25,585 nt of DNA from the NCBI GenBank assembly GCA_039812375.1, contig JBDIAO010000037.1:1-25585 (forward strand), given 5' to 3'. Position 1 is the first letter of the stretch. The number at the start of each line of letters is the position of its first letter. The DNA is from JAGOME01 sp039812375. Lineage in GTDB: Bacteria > Actinomycetota > Actinomycetes > Actinomycetales > Dermatophilaceae. Shown piece by piece: positions 1-6,616 of the stretch. The notes below the pieces were generated by a model. That model worked only from the letters and a program-made list of their open reading frames with translations, searched no databases and had not been told where the DNA came from. Both the position numbers and the translations under genes were made by a program.

Positions 1-1532
1 TCGAGGGCCGGGGCGTCCTGCGGACGCAACGCGGTCACGCCGAACGGCCCGAGCAGCACGTCGGCCGACTCGCGATCCACGTGCGTGGCCAGGTCGAGGA
101 CCGTCGCCAGCCGATCCGGCGGCCCGTCCTGGCGAACCAGGCTGGGCCACAGCGAGCCCAGCGATGCGATGTCCGCGGCGACCCGGCTCTTCAGGTCCGC
201 CTGGCCCGCCTGGCCCGCCTGGCCCGCCGTTGCCGCCCGGGCGTGCAGGTCCGCCACAGCGGCATCCGGGTCGACCTCGGCCCGGTTCGCGAAGGCCATC
301 CGCGTGGGCCAGACCAGCAGGGCGGCACGGTGGTACCAGCGGTCCACGGTGTTGCCGTAGTTGCCCATGTAGCCCTCGTACTCGGAGGTGTCCGGCTCCA
401 GCTGCGAGGTGGGAGTGCTTGCGAACACCTCGCGAGAGTCGATGTGCAGGGACACCGCAGTGGGGTGGCGCTGCCCCGGAAGCAGCCAGTGGGTCAAGCC
501 GGTCTCGCTGTCAATGAGGCTGTTCACATCGACCTCGTCGGCGGAGATCGGCCCGTCCCTCCACGAGCCCCGACGCCTCGACCCGCGATAGCCCCAGTCG
601 TCGACGTCCGCATCCCAGATCTCATGGATCTGCGTGAGCGCCAACACCGCCTCGCCCCCGACGCGCTCGATGGCGGCCCGCAGCAGCCCGGCCCGCTCGA
701 TATCGGTGCCCTTGAGCCGGGACCAGGACAGCCCCCGAGGGGTGTACTCGTGGTCGAGGAGATAGACGTACCGGCGTGGCGGCTCACTGTGGTCGCCCGT
801 CCAGCGCGCCGGGACCGGGCTGGCGAAGTGCCCGGTGAGCAGGTCCGCGACCCGGTCGATCGCTTCCGGCGCGGCCTGCGGCACGACTGGTTCGTCGAGC
901 ATCACATTGAAGGTGAAGCAGACCCGGTACCCGGAGCGGACGGGCCGCACCTCGTGCACCCGATCCGCATACAGGACGACGAGGCTCGCGGTGGTGGCGG
1001 ACGCGCTGTGGACGAGCGGCTGAGTGCCGTCGTGGACGATGAGCTCGCCGCCGGTATGCCGTGAGGGCAGGGTGAGCACGAGCGTGGCCACCATCGCGTC
1101 GGCCTTTTCCGAATCCCGGTGTGGGGCGAAGAACTGGCCCTTCTCGTAGACCAGCATCGAGTGGAGCTCGACCGACAGGGCGCTGGCCTGCGGCAGCCCC
1201 AGCCCCTCCCGGGCGGCCTCGAGGACCGAGTCCAGCCGGTCGGCCCAGGCGATCTCGACCAGCTCGGTCGGGATCTGCCAGGTGTCCCGCACGGCTGGGT
1301 CGAGCAGGGTCTGCGTGCCCAGGCCGAACGGGGCGGGCGATGCGAGGGCGACGAGCCGGCGGATGACGGCGGGCGTGAGTCTCTCGGGGAGAGCGCCAAT
1401 ACCCTGCACCTGAACAGCGAACCCGGTCAGGTCGACCTCGAGCACGGCACTGCCGGGACGGGGAATCTCGACGCCGGCGAGGACGAACGCCAACTGCTCA
1501 CCCGGGCGCAATCTCGACGGATGCGTGCTCAT
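1..1532 (-). CDS. 2-oxoglutarate/Fe(II) oxygenase, prolyl-4-hydroxylase-like (partial, runs off left edge)
   Basis: An open frame on the minus strand begins at ATG 1532 and stays open to base 1, giving 510 visible codons without a stop, so the C-terminus lies outside the window. Residues about 118-210 match the double-stranded beta-helix fold of 2OG-Fe(II) dioxygenases. The iron ligands are H138 and D140 (in APHRDSEK) and H193 (in DRVHEV). R203, ten residues after the distal His, is the expected 2-oxoglutarate-binding arginine. Such enzymes hydroxylate protein or small-molecule substrates; the substrate cannot be told here. The protein is much longer than a bare P4H domain (about 200 aa), with over 300 residues of unrecognised sequence after it, including a GQA tripeptide repeat. 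It has no signal peptide, so it is probably cytosolic. The catalytic domain is clear; the biological role is unknown. Confidence 0.85.
   Translation of the reverse strand, partial: MSTHPSRLRPGEQLAFVLAGVEIPRPGSAVLEVDLTGFAVQVQGIGALPERLTPAVIRRLVALASPAPFGLGTQTLLDPAVRDTWQIPTELVEIAWADRLDSVLEAAREGLGLPQASALSVELHSMLVYEKGQFFAPHRDSEKADAMVATLVLTLPSRHTGGELIVHDGTQPLVHSASATTASLVVLYADRVHEVRPVRSGYRVCFTFNVMLDEPVVPQAAPEAIDRVADLLTGHFASPVPARWTGDHSEPPRRYVYLLDHEYTPRGLSWSRLKGTDIERAGLLRAAIERVGGEAVLALTQIHEIWDADVDDWGYRGSRRRGSWRDGPISADEVDVNSLIDSETGLTHWLLPGQRHPTAVSLHIDSREVFASTPTSQLEPDTSEYEGYMGNYGNTVDRWYHRAALLVWPTRMAFANRAEVDPDAAVADLHARAATAGQAGQAGQADLKSRVAADIASLGSLWPSLVRQDGPPDRLATVLDLATHVDRESADVLLGPFGVTALRPQDAPAL
200..228. 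repeat. 9-nt tandem repeat inside the oxygenase gene
   Basis: Three perfect units of CCTGGCCCG (200-208, 209-217, 218-226) plus two more bases. On the coding minus strand they encode repeated Gly-Gln-Ala. The period is a multiple of three, so copy-number changes would keep frame and only lengthen a linker in the C-terminal part of the protein. Confidence 0.8.
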
Positions 1533-1681
1533 GGACCCATCCCATCAGACGCGGTCGGCGGCAGGCTGGTTGACCTCGCCCCCGATCCTCGTCGTCGCCG
1601 CCCTCATCGTCCTCATCGCCCTCGCCCTCGTCACCGTCACGGTGGGTGCGACGGACTCCGCGTTGCGGCATCCCCCGTGTC

Positions 1682-1766
1682 GAGCGCACATTTGTCGCAC
1701 CCATTCCGTCTCCAGGCACCCCGGATGCTCGGCGGAGCGCACGTTTGTCGCACCCATTCCGTCTCC
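1682..1766. repeat. 32-bp direct repeat pair in the oxygenase/EamA intergenic region
   Basis: Two 32-bp copies, 1682-1713 and 1735-1766, differ at one base (A or G in GCGCACRTTTGTCGCACCC) and start 53 nt apart. A shorter inverted copy of the core (GGGTGCGAC) lies upstream near 1645. The region between the minus-strand oxygenase start (1532) and the end of the EamA gene (1817) shows no convincing gene; the open frames across it are frames of convenience. The repeat could be a dispersed intergenic element or a binding-site array. Confidence 0.75.
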
Positions 1767-1816
1767 CGAGACCCGCGCGCATGACCCGGCCCGTCGGTGA
1801 CTGGTCCAGGGAGCTC

Positions 1817-2773
1817 TCAGGCGCCTCCCGCTGCCGGTTCGGGACCCTGGGCCTGGTGGGCTTGCACTCGAGGAAAGCCCGTCCGGGTGACGACCAGGAC
1901 GTTGACGGCAACGATGACGAGGATCGCACTCCAGGCGGTGACGGGGAGGTGCTGGCCCAGCACCACCAGGCCCACCAGGGCAGCGAACACGGGGTGGACA
2001 CTCATGAAGACCCCGAAGAGGGCAGTGGGAACGCGCCGCAGCGCGAGGAGGTCGCACAGGAACGGCACCGCTGAGGACAGGATCCCCGCTACCAGTGCAC
2101 AGGCGAGCGCGGCCACGGTCAGCGGACTGTGCCACAGCACGATCACACCGATCGGTAGATACACCACTGCGGAGATGGCCGCGGCTGCGGCCGGGCCCTC
2201 GATCCCGGGCAGACGTTGCCCGATGGTCCGATTGAGCAGCACGTAACAGCCCCAGCACGCGGCGGCCAGCAGCGCCAACCCAACACCCAGGAAGTCCGTC
2301 GAAGGACCAGGGCGCGTCAGGACCACCACAGCGGCCGCGACGGACAGCGCGCCGAGCACGTCGCTTCCGCGTCGGGAGCTGATCAGTGCCACGGTCAACG
2401 GGCCGAGGAACTCGAGCGTGACGGCCAACCCCAGCCCGATCCGGTCGATGGCGGCATACAGGGACAGGTTCATCGTGGCGAAGACCAGCGCGAGCGCGAC
2501 GACGGGCCACCACTGCTGCGCGGTGAACTCCCGCAGCCGCGGACGGCCGGCGGACCAGAGCACCACCGCGGCGACCCACTGACGCACTGCGACCACCCCG
2601 ACCGGCCCGATCACCGGAAAGGCCAATGCCCCAAGGGCGGCGCCCACCTGGTTGGACAAGCCGCTGCCCAGCATCAGCGCCACTCCACCGGCCCGTCCAC
2701 CGGACCGATGGCTGGGCGCATCACCATGGCTCGTCCCAAACGCGCTGCCGCCGGTTCCTGTCGAGTCGTCCAT
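1817..2773 (-). CDS. EamA/DMT-family exporter, RhtA-like
   Basis: A 318-aa integral membrane protein of the drug/metabolite transporter superfamily. About ten hydrophobic helices make up two EamA repeats. Landmarks are the first helix with GSGLSNQVGAALG, the FLGPLTVAL segment, and the second-half segment with VFMSVHPVFAALVGLVVLGQ, a pattern typical of RhtA (threonine/homoserine efflux) type members. It probably exports an amino acid or a related small metabolite. The start was taken at ATG 2773 rather than an upstream in-frame codon because 2773 leaves a normal divergent promoter gap to the LysR gene (2842). The C-terminus is hydrophilic. Divergent pairing with a LysR regulator suggests the regulator controls it in response to the exported compound. 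The substrate is an inference from family only. Confidence 0.88.
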   Translation of the reverse strand: MDDSTGTGGSAFGTSHGDAPSHRSGGRAGGVALMLGSGLSNQVGAALGALAFPVIGPVGVVAVRQWVAAVVLWSAGRPRLREFTAQQWWPVVALALVFATMNLSLYAAIDRIGLGLAVTLEFLGPLTVALISSRRGSDVLGALSVAAAVVVLTRPGPSTDFLGVGLALLAAACWGCYVLLNRTIGQRLPGIEGPAAAAAISAVVYLPIGVIVLWHSPLTVAALACALVAGILSSAVPFLCDLLALRRVPTALFGVFMSVHPVFAALVGLVVLGQHLPVTAWSAILVIVAVNVLVVTRTGFPRVQAHQAQGPEPAAGGA

Positions 2774-2803
2774 GCAGACACGATGCGTCCCGACCAAGCA
2801 TTC

Positions 2804-2819
2804 GCAAAATGCATTTAGC
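2804..2819. promoter_or_regulatory. Imperfect palindrome in the EamA/LysR divergent promoter
   Basis: GCAAAATGCATTTAGC is a near-perfect dyad (core AAATGCATTT, 2807-2816, is perfect), AT-rich in a very GC-rich neighbourhood. It sits in the 68-bp gap between the two divergent starts. LysR-type regulators typically bind such short dyads in the shared promoter, so this is the best operator candidate. Confidence 0.55.
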
Positions 2820-2829
2820 ACTCTGTCGA

Positions 2830-2835
2830 TACGCT
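2830..2835 (+). promoter_or_regulatory. Candidate -10 element, leaderless LysR transcript
   Basis: TACGCT fits the TANNNT -10 pattern and ends 6 nt before ATG 2842. This spacing would place the transcription start on the start codon. No Shine-Dalgarno sequence precedes the ATG, which agrees with leaderless translation, common in actinobacteria. Confidence 0.4.
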
Positions 2836-2841
2836 AGCCGT

Positions 2842-3714
2842 ATGGATCGGAGTGACCGGACTGCAAGTGCTGTGGAACTGAAGCACCTACGCGCTCTCGT
2901 GGCGATCATCGATGCCGGCAGTTTCACCGACGCCGCCATCGACCTGGGCATCTCCCAAGCGGCTGTCTCCCGCAATCTCGCCGCGCTCGAGCGAGCCCTG
3001 GGCGTCCGGTTGCTCCATCGCACGAGCCGGGTGGTCACTCCCACCCCGGCCGGAACGCAGGTCCTCCCCCGAGCCCGCCTCCTCCTCGCCGGTGCTGACG
3101 AGCTCGTCCTCCAGGCGACGACCGGCCGCACCCGGTTGACGGTGGGTCACGCCTGGTCCGCCTTCGGTGGACACACCGCCGAGTTCCAACACCGCTGGAA
3201 GGAGACGCACCCCGACGTCGAACTGCGTCTGGTCCGACACAACACCCCCACCGCCGGTCTCGCCGAGGGTCTGTGCGACGTGGCCGTGATCCGGGCCGCG
3301 CTCGACCTGCGGCCGTGGGCCCATGTGCTGATCGGCCACGAACCTCGCTACGTGGCCATGTCCTCCGAGGACCCTTGGGCCCGTCGACGCGGCATCCGGC
3401 TGGAGGACATCGCCGACCGCACGGTGCTTATCGACCACCGGACCGGCACCACCACATGGGACCTGTGGCCCGAGGGCAGCCGGCCGCAGATCGAGTACAT
3501 CGCGGACATCGACGACTGGCTCGCTGCCATCGCCTCCGGCCACCGCGTCGGCATCACCCCGCAGTCGACCACCACTCAGTACCGGCGCGCCGGCATCACC
3601 TATCGACCCCTGCGAGGTGCCGATCCTGTTCCCGTGCAGCTCATCTGGCAACCCCAAGACACCCACCCGGCAACCCATGCGGTGATCGCCCTGGCCAAAG
3701 ATCTCTACCGATAG
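2842..3714 (+). CDS. LysR-family transcriptional regulator
   Basis: A 290-aa LysR-type regulator. The N-terminal winged helix-turn-helix spans about residues 13-72, with FTDAAIDLGISQAAVSRNLA as the recognition region followed by LERALGVRLLHRTSRVVTPT. Residues about 95-285 form the effector-binding domain, ending in a typical C-terminal segment. Length is normal for the family (about 300 aa). The start at ATG 2842 was chosen because it gives the standard short N-terminus; the open frame extends further upstream but through the intergenic promoter. The gene diverges from the EamA exporter at 1817-2773 and probably regulates that gene and itself through the shared palindrome. The effector is unknown. 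Confidence 0.9.
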   Translation: MDRSDRTASAVELKHLRALVAIIDAGSFTDAAIDLGISQAAVSRNLAALERALGVRLLHRTSRVVTPTPAGTQVLPRARLLLAGADELVLQATTGRTRLTVGHAWSAFGGHTAEFQHRWKETHPDVELRLVRHNTPTAGLAEGLCDVAVIRAALDLRPWAHVLIGHEPRYVAMSSEDPWARRRGIRLEDIADRTVLIDHRTGTTTWDLWPEGSRPQIEYIADIDDWLAAIASGHRVGITPQSTTTQYRRAGITYRPLRGADPVPVQLIWQPQDTHPATHAVIALAKDLYR

Positions 3715-3900
3715 CGGCATCGGCCTGCGCGGACTAGCGACGTACTCCTGCACCGCCGTCACCATCGCGTGTGCCATGTCGTCGGCGCCGCGACGACCGG
3801 CGAGGAACTCCGGGCCGAGCGCGAGCAACGGGACCAGGGCCACCCGCATTCGCTCCACCCGTCGCTGCAGCGCCATCGAGTCAGTCATCGAGCCAGTCAT
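3715..3900 (-). other. Unassigned open stretch between LysR and vapB, possible gene remnant
   Basis: A minus-strand open frame from ATG 3900 gives about 60 plausible residues (MALQRRVERMRVALVPLLA region) before it runs into the antisense of the LysR gene, where the translation looks artificial. I do not recognise a family. It may be a truncated remnant of a gene interrupted by the LysR locus, or chance. A 12-nt near-perfect tandem (ATCGAGYCAGTC, 3875-3886 and 3887-3898) overlaps its putative start. Confidence 0.2.
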
Positions 3901-3937
3901 CGTCCATCAACGTCCTCGATCCCAGTGTGCACCCGTG

Positions 3938-3983
3938 GTGTGATGCGTGTGATGACCTAGAGTAGGCATCATGCGCACCACAC
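3938..3983. promoter_or_regulatory. Inverted-repeat operator and -10 element of vapBC locus 1
   Basis: Arms GTGTGATGCGTGTGATG (3938-3954) and CATCATGCGCACCACAC (3967-3983) are inverted repeats matching at 14 of 17 positions. The 12-bp spacer contains TAGAGT (3958-3963), a -10-like element 7 nt before ATG 3971. The right arm covers the start codon. A dimeric ribbon-helix-helix antitoxin binding both arms would cover the promoter, giving classical autoregulation, probably of a leaderless mRNA. Confidence 0.55.
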
Positions 3984-4225
3984 TGACGATCGACGACGAG
4001 CTCCTGGAGCAGGCGCGACGGCGTGCCCGCCGCGAGGGTGTGAGTCTCGGCAAGGTCGTGGAGGACGCCCTGCGTCGTGACCTGGCCCGCGAAGTGCCGA
4101 CTCAGCGGCCGGAGGTTCCGGTCTTCACCGGCGGAACCGGGCCTCGGCCAGGTGTCGATCTCACTTCCAACCGCGCCCTGCACGAGGCACTCGACGAGGG
4201 ACTGGCACCGGATCGGCTCCGCTGA
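3971..4225 (+). CDS. VapB-type antitoxin, ribbon-helix-helix
   Basis: An 84-aa protein. The N-terminal 40 residues (MRTTLTIDDELLEQARRRAR, then a helix with GVSLGKVVEDALRRDL) form a MetJ/Arc ribbon-helix-helix DNA-binding domain as in VapB antitoxins. The C-terminal half, rich in Pro and Gly (PEVPVFTGGTGPRPGVDL), resembles the flexible tail that wraps around and inhibits the toxin. The stop is one base before the GTG start of the PIN toxin, so the two are co-transcribed and probably translationally coupled. The antitoxin should repress its own promoter through the inverted repeat that overlaps the start codon. Family assignment is firm; autoregulation is inferred from family behaviour plus the dyad. 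Confidence 0.87.
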   Translation: MRTTLTIDDELLEQARRRARREGVSLGKVVEDALRRDLAREVPTQRPEVPVFTGGTGPRPGVDLTSNRALHEALDEGLAPDRLR

Positions 4226-4226
4226 C

Positions 4227-4658
4227 GTGATCGTCATCGACGTCAACGTCGTCCTGGCCGCCCACCGGGGCGACCATCCGCTGCATGCTCCGGTCCGGAG
4301 GTGGTTCGACGATCTCGTCAGCGGCGGGACCGACTTCGGCATCCCCCTGCTGGTCTGGGGCTCCTTCCTGCGCCTGGCGACCAACCGGCGCATCTTCGGT
4401 GTCCCCACGCCACTGGGCGAGGCCTTCGACTTCATCGACGCGGTGCGGGCCCAACCCGGTCACGTCCCCGTCGAGCCCGGCGATCGTCACCTCACCCTGC
4501 TCCGCCGGATCAGCACGGATGCTGCCGCGCAGGGGGACCTGGTGCCTGATGCCCTGCTGGCGGCCATCGCCATCGAAAACGGGGCCGACATCGCGAGTCT
4601 GGACCGGGACTTCGCCCGCTTTCCCGGGTTGGTCATCCTCCGGCCCGACAGGGTCTGA
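4227..4658 (+). CDS. VapC-type PIN-domain toxin ribonuclease
   Basis: A 143-aa PIN-domain protein starting at GTG 4227, one base after the vapB stop. PIN acidic residues are D5 (IVIDVNVVLAAH), D108 (LVPDALLAA) and D126/D128 (ASLDRDFARFPG). In the second conserved block (LLVWGSFLRLATN) the usual acidic residue is Ser/Gly, as in the Mycobacterium-type PIN subfamily whose block reads FLRLxTNxRxF (TIGR00028-like). VapC toxins are Mg2+-dependent RNases, many cutting tRNA or rRNA, and are neutralised by the cognate VapB. The end RFPGLVILRP is typical. A longer in-frame ORF begins at 4077 but would overlap vapB almost entirely, so it was not used. The RNA target cannot be predicted. Confidence 0.88.
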   Translation: MIVIDVNVVLAAHRGDHPLHAPVRRWFDDLVSGGTDFGIPLLVWGSFLRLATNRRIFGVPTPLGEAFDFIDAVRAQPGHVPVEPGDRHLTLLRRISTDAAAQGDLVPDALLAAIAIENGADIASLDRDFARFPGLVILRPDRV

Positions 4659-4696
4659 ACGGTCGGGTTCTTGGGAGGCGGGGTCCGCTGGTACGA

Positions 4697-4744
4697 GGGC
4701 TCGCCGCACCGTGCCCGCCGCCGGCGGGCTCGCCGCACCGTGCC
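4697..4744. repeat. 19-nt direct repeat with degenerate GCCGTGCC tract
   Basis: Exact 19-nt copies starting GGGCTCGCCGCACC at 4697-4715 and 4726-4744 are followed to about 4795 by degenerate CCGTGCC/GCCGCG repeats. The 242-bp gap between vapC and the small membrane gene contains nothing else I can support. Confidence 0.65.
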
Positions 4745-4857
4745 TGTCGCGCCGTGCCTGCCGCGCCGTGCGTGCCGCCGGTGCCCGCCGCTTCCATCGG
4801 CAGGGCTTGGCAAACTCCCTCTGTCGCCGGGCGGGTGCAGATGCGTGTAGCGGGGTG

Positions 4858-4866
4858 ACAATGGGA
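4858..4866 (+). promoter_or_regulatory. Leader motif shared with the paralogous locus
   Basis: ACAATGGGA followed by (A/G)(A/G)TGAGCACG occurs here 43 nt before the start of the 76-aa gene and again at 15714-15722 before its paralogue. A GGCAAAC word also precedes both (4809, 15692). This is retained upstream sequence, possibly promoter. Confidence 0.4.
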
Positions 4867-4900
4867 GATGAGCACGTCATGCACGACGAGAGGAGTCGTC

Positions 4901-5131
4901 ATGGACGTCACGCACGGCACCGGGGATGCCGGGACCCGGCGGGCACGCGATCGGATCCTGCTGCCGTACGGGATCGCGATGACGCTGCTGGCGTTCGGGT
5001 TCACCTTCACGGGTGCCCGGCTGAGGTGGCTTTGGGTCGACACTCCCTATGTGGCTGTGCTGCTCGTTGTGCTGGGCGTCGGCTGCGTCGCTGGCGCCGT
5101 CGGCCGATGGTGGAACTGGCCGCCCCGTTGA
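4901..5131 (+). CDS. Small two-helix membrane protein, copy A (76 aa)
   Basis: A 76-aa protein with a basic N-terminus (TRRARDR) and two predicted transmembrane segments, about residues 20-38 (LLPYGIAMTLLAFGFTF) and 48-68 (DTPYVAVLLVVLGVGCVAGAV), joined by a short loop RLRWLWVD. GAGGAG lies 7-8 nt upstream of ATG 4901, which fixes the start over the in-frame ATG at 4868. A second copy lies at 15794-16024: both are 76 aa and 45 of 48 residues are identical over positions 13-60, whereas the ends have diverged. I do not recognise a named family. It lies between two toxin-antitoxin loci and is followed by an imperfect triple repeat and two perfect palindromes. Function unknown; a small inner-membrane protein is all that can be said. 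Confidence 0.75.
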   Translation: MDVTHGTGDAGTRRARDRILLPYGIAMTLLAFGFTFTGARLRWLWVDTPYVAVLLVVLGVGCVAGAVGRWWNWPPR

Positions 5132-5192
5132 GCCGAAGATGCCTCTGAGCCGAAGACACCTCTCGGAATCGCCGAAGGTCCCTCTCGGAATC
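5132..5192. repeat. Imperfect triple repeat directly after small membrane gene A
   Basis: Three units beginning GCCGAAG and containing CCTCT: 5132-5148 (17 nt), 5149-5170 and 5171-5192 (22 nt each, ending CTCGGAATC). They begin right after the stop codon. Possibly a structured 3'UTR or a decayed repeat. Confidence 0.6.
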
Positions 5193-5330
5193 CTTCCGCC
5201 CCCGCCCCCCGGCGGGCCCGAAGGGTTCTGGGTTGCTGAGTCGCGACGCGACCCCCGGACGACGGCCACGACCCCCAGGCCGTCACGTCCCGGGCTCCAC
5301 CATGCCCTCCGGTTGACTCCCTTGAGCCCC

Positions 5331-5357
5331 ACGTTTTCGGGGTGACCCCGAAAACGT
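5331..5357. repeat. Palindrome A1 (13-bp arms, 1-nt centre)
   Basis: Arms ACGTTTTCGGGGT and ACCCCGAAAACGT are perfectly complementary around a single G. GAGCCCCACG overlaps its left edge. A related palindrome with compensatory arm changes lies at 16105-16135 after the paralogous gene. It abuts palindrome A2. It may act as a terminator, an mRNA 3' structure or a REP-like element; there is no U-tract. Confidence 0.75.
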
Positions 5358-5390
5358 TGCGAGGCCCCGGAAACCTTCCGGGGCCTCGCA
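5358..5390. repeat. Palindrome A2 (15-bp arms, 3-nt loop)
   Basis: Arms TGCGAGGCCCCGGAA and TTCCGGGGCCTCGCA pair perfectly around ACC. It begins on the base after palindrome A1. Its core CCCCGGAA/TTCCGGGG recurs in the hairpin at 16138-16181. The two back-to-back GC-rich hairpins would form a very stable structure in RNA. Confidence 0.75.
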
Positions 5391-5736
5391 TTGCTTCCGG
5401 GGTTTCGTGCCGACAGGCCGACAGGCCGCCCGGTCGCCCGGTTGCCAGATCTCCGCAGCGCCGCTGACACCACTGCTGCGCTCAGCGGGGCAGTGGACGA
5501 GCGTTGCCCGAGCACCTGTCTGTCGAAGGGGAATCGACCAGCGGTGAGGAGAGTCGGTCGCCCTGAGACACCAGGGCCACCGGGTGATCGTGCGGGCCTC
5601 CTACCTGTTCGCCCAACTCGCCCAGCGGATCGGCCAGCCCGATCAGTGCGCCCAGTGCGATCAGCCTGATCGGCGGTGAACCATCCTCCCGATCAGCCCG
5701 GTCGGTGACGAGCCAGTGTCCAATCAGGCCGGTCTA
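5391..5736. other. Intergenic stretch rich in GATCAG/GATCGG words
   Basis: No gene is supported here. From about 5625 the sequence holds many GATCAG, GATCGG and CTGATC words, including the perfect dyad GATCAG-C-CTGATC (5659-5671) and longer arms CCGATCAG...CTGATCGG around it. These could form a hairpin upstream of the antitoxin gene or be remnants of a repeat. Confidence 0.45.
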
Positions 5737-5746
5737 AGACTAGTCT
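5737..5746. promoter_or_regulatory. Palindromic operator over the -10 of toxin-antitoxin locus 2
   Basis: AGACTAGTCT is a perfect 10-bp palindrome. Its right half contains TAGTCT (5741-5746), a -10-like hexamer 7 nt before GTG 5754. With no Shine-Dalgarno upstream of the GTG, a leaderless mRNA is likely, and the palindrome is the natural binding site for the Phd/YefM antitoxin. Confidence 0.5.
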
Positions 5747-5753
5747 GATAGCT

Positions 5754-5990
5754 GTGAACAGCATCGGCGCCTACGAAGCGAAGACCCACCTGCCCCGGCT
5801 TCTCGACGAGGTCGAGGCGGGGGCCACCGTGACCATCACGAAGCACGGACGTGAAGTGGCCCGTCTCGTGCCCATCGGCGCACGCACGGGCACGGCGGGC
5901 GATGTGGCACGCGCCCTGAGGTTGGCGCGCAAGAGCGTACGGCGCGGCGATGACGTGGTTGCGGAGATGAAGGCGGAGGGGCGCCGGTGA
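5754..5990 (+). CDS. Phd/YefM-family antitoxin
   Basis: A 78-aa antitoxin. Residues 1-43 carry the Phd/YefM signature (IGAYEAKTHLPRLLDEV, then VTITKHGREVARLVP), a DNA-binding dimerisation fold. The C-terminal tail is charged (ARKSVRRGDDVVAEMKAEGRR) and should bind the toxin. GTG 5754 is the only sensible start, and the protein begins exactly where family members do. Its stop overlaps the next start by 4 nt (GTGA, 5987-5990), so the pair is translationally coupled. The palindrome at 5737-5746 probably mediates autorepression. This antitoxin belongs to a different fold from the VapB of locus 1, so the two loci are not a simple duplication. Confidence 0.9.
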   Translation: MNSIGAYEAKTHLPRLLDEVEAGATVTITKHGREVARLVPIGARTGTAGDVARALRLARKSVRRGDDVVAEMKAEGRR

Positions 5991-6397
5991 GCCAGCTCGT
6001 CATCGACGCCTCGGTGGCGATGGCCTGGTGCTTCGAGGACGAGGCCAACGACGAGAGTGACGCGATCCTCGACCAGGTCGTCAGCGACGGTGCGGTGGTG
6101 CCCGTGCTGTGGACCCAGGAGGTGGCCAACGTGCTCCTCGTCGCCGAGCGCCGTGGGCGGGTCACCGAGGCCCAGTCGGCGCAGTTCACCACCCTGCTGT
6201 CCCAGTTGCCGATCGTCGTCGCCCCCGAGTGGCCTTCGCCCTCGGTCCTCGTCACCCTGGCCCGCAGCCACCAACTCACCGGGTACGACGCGGCATACCT
6301 ATGGCTGGCCGAGACCCGGGGCCTGCCACTGGCGAGCCTTGATGCCCGCTTGCGGGCGGCATGCCGAGCCGCCGGCGTCGCCTTGCTCCCCGGCTGA
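5987..6397 (+). CDS. VapC-family PIN-domain toxin
   Basis: A 136-aa PIN-domain protein with the full acidic set: D7 (LVIDASVAMAW), E45 (WTQEVANVLL), D101 (TGYDAAYLWLAE) and D119 (LASLDARLR). This matches the VapC group usually paired with Phd-type antitoxins. It is expected to be a metal-dependent endoribonuclease held inactive by the upstream partner. The start GTG 5987 overlaps the antitoxin stop. Unlike the PIN protein of locus 1, it keeps the conserved glutamate of the second block. Length is standard. A possible terminator hairpin begins 11 nt after the stop. Confidence 0.9.
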   Translation: MSQLVIDASVAMAWCFEDEANDESDAILDQVVSDGAVVPVLWTQEVANVLLVAERRGRVTEAQSAQFTTLLSQLPIVVAPEWPSPSVLVTLARSHQLTGYDAAYLWLAETRGLPLASLDARLRAACRAAGVALLPG

Positions 6398-6407
6398 AGA
6401 AGTCCCT

Positions 6408-6469
6408 CGGGATCGGTGCCCGGGTCAACGGATGCCGGGCGACACGGCTCGAGCCGGATGCCGATCCCG
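6408..6469 (+). terminator. Possible structured terminator after vapC
   Basis: CGGGATCGG (6408-6416) pairs with CCGATCCCG (6461-6469), closing a region that includes the self-complementary GGCTCGAGCC (6446-6455). It lies just downstream of the vapC stop. There is no U-tract, so this is weak as a classical terminator. Confidence 0.25.
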
Positions 6470-6616
6470 CACCTCGCCGGAAACGGGAGCCCGGGGCGAA
6501 GGTGGCCTCCCGGAAGGCAGACCGACCCCTGCCACACTTCATCACGGTACGCAGGGTTCGCGGTTCGTGGGCCTCGCCGCACCAGTTGGACCGAACCCTT
6601 GGCGTGAGGAGGCCTG

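Noticed and set aside
1682..1766. CRISPR-like array
   Set aside because: Only two 32-bp copies with a single 21-bp gap and no cas genes in the window.
1545..2579. 344-codon minus-strand frame overlapping the EamA gene
   Set aside because: Same strand but out of frame with the clear EamA protein; the composition is Arg/Gly/Ala shadow sequence.
4077..4226. Extended N-terminus for the first PIN toxin
   Set aside because: It would overlap vapB almost completely in another frame; GTG 4227 gives the standard PIN start IVIDVN.
5331..5390. Rho-independent terminators
   Set aside because: The palindromes lack U-tracts and lie 200 bp after the gene; they are reported as palindromes rather than confident terminators.
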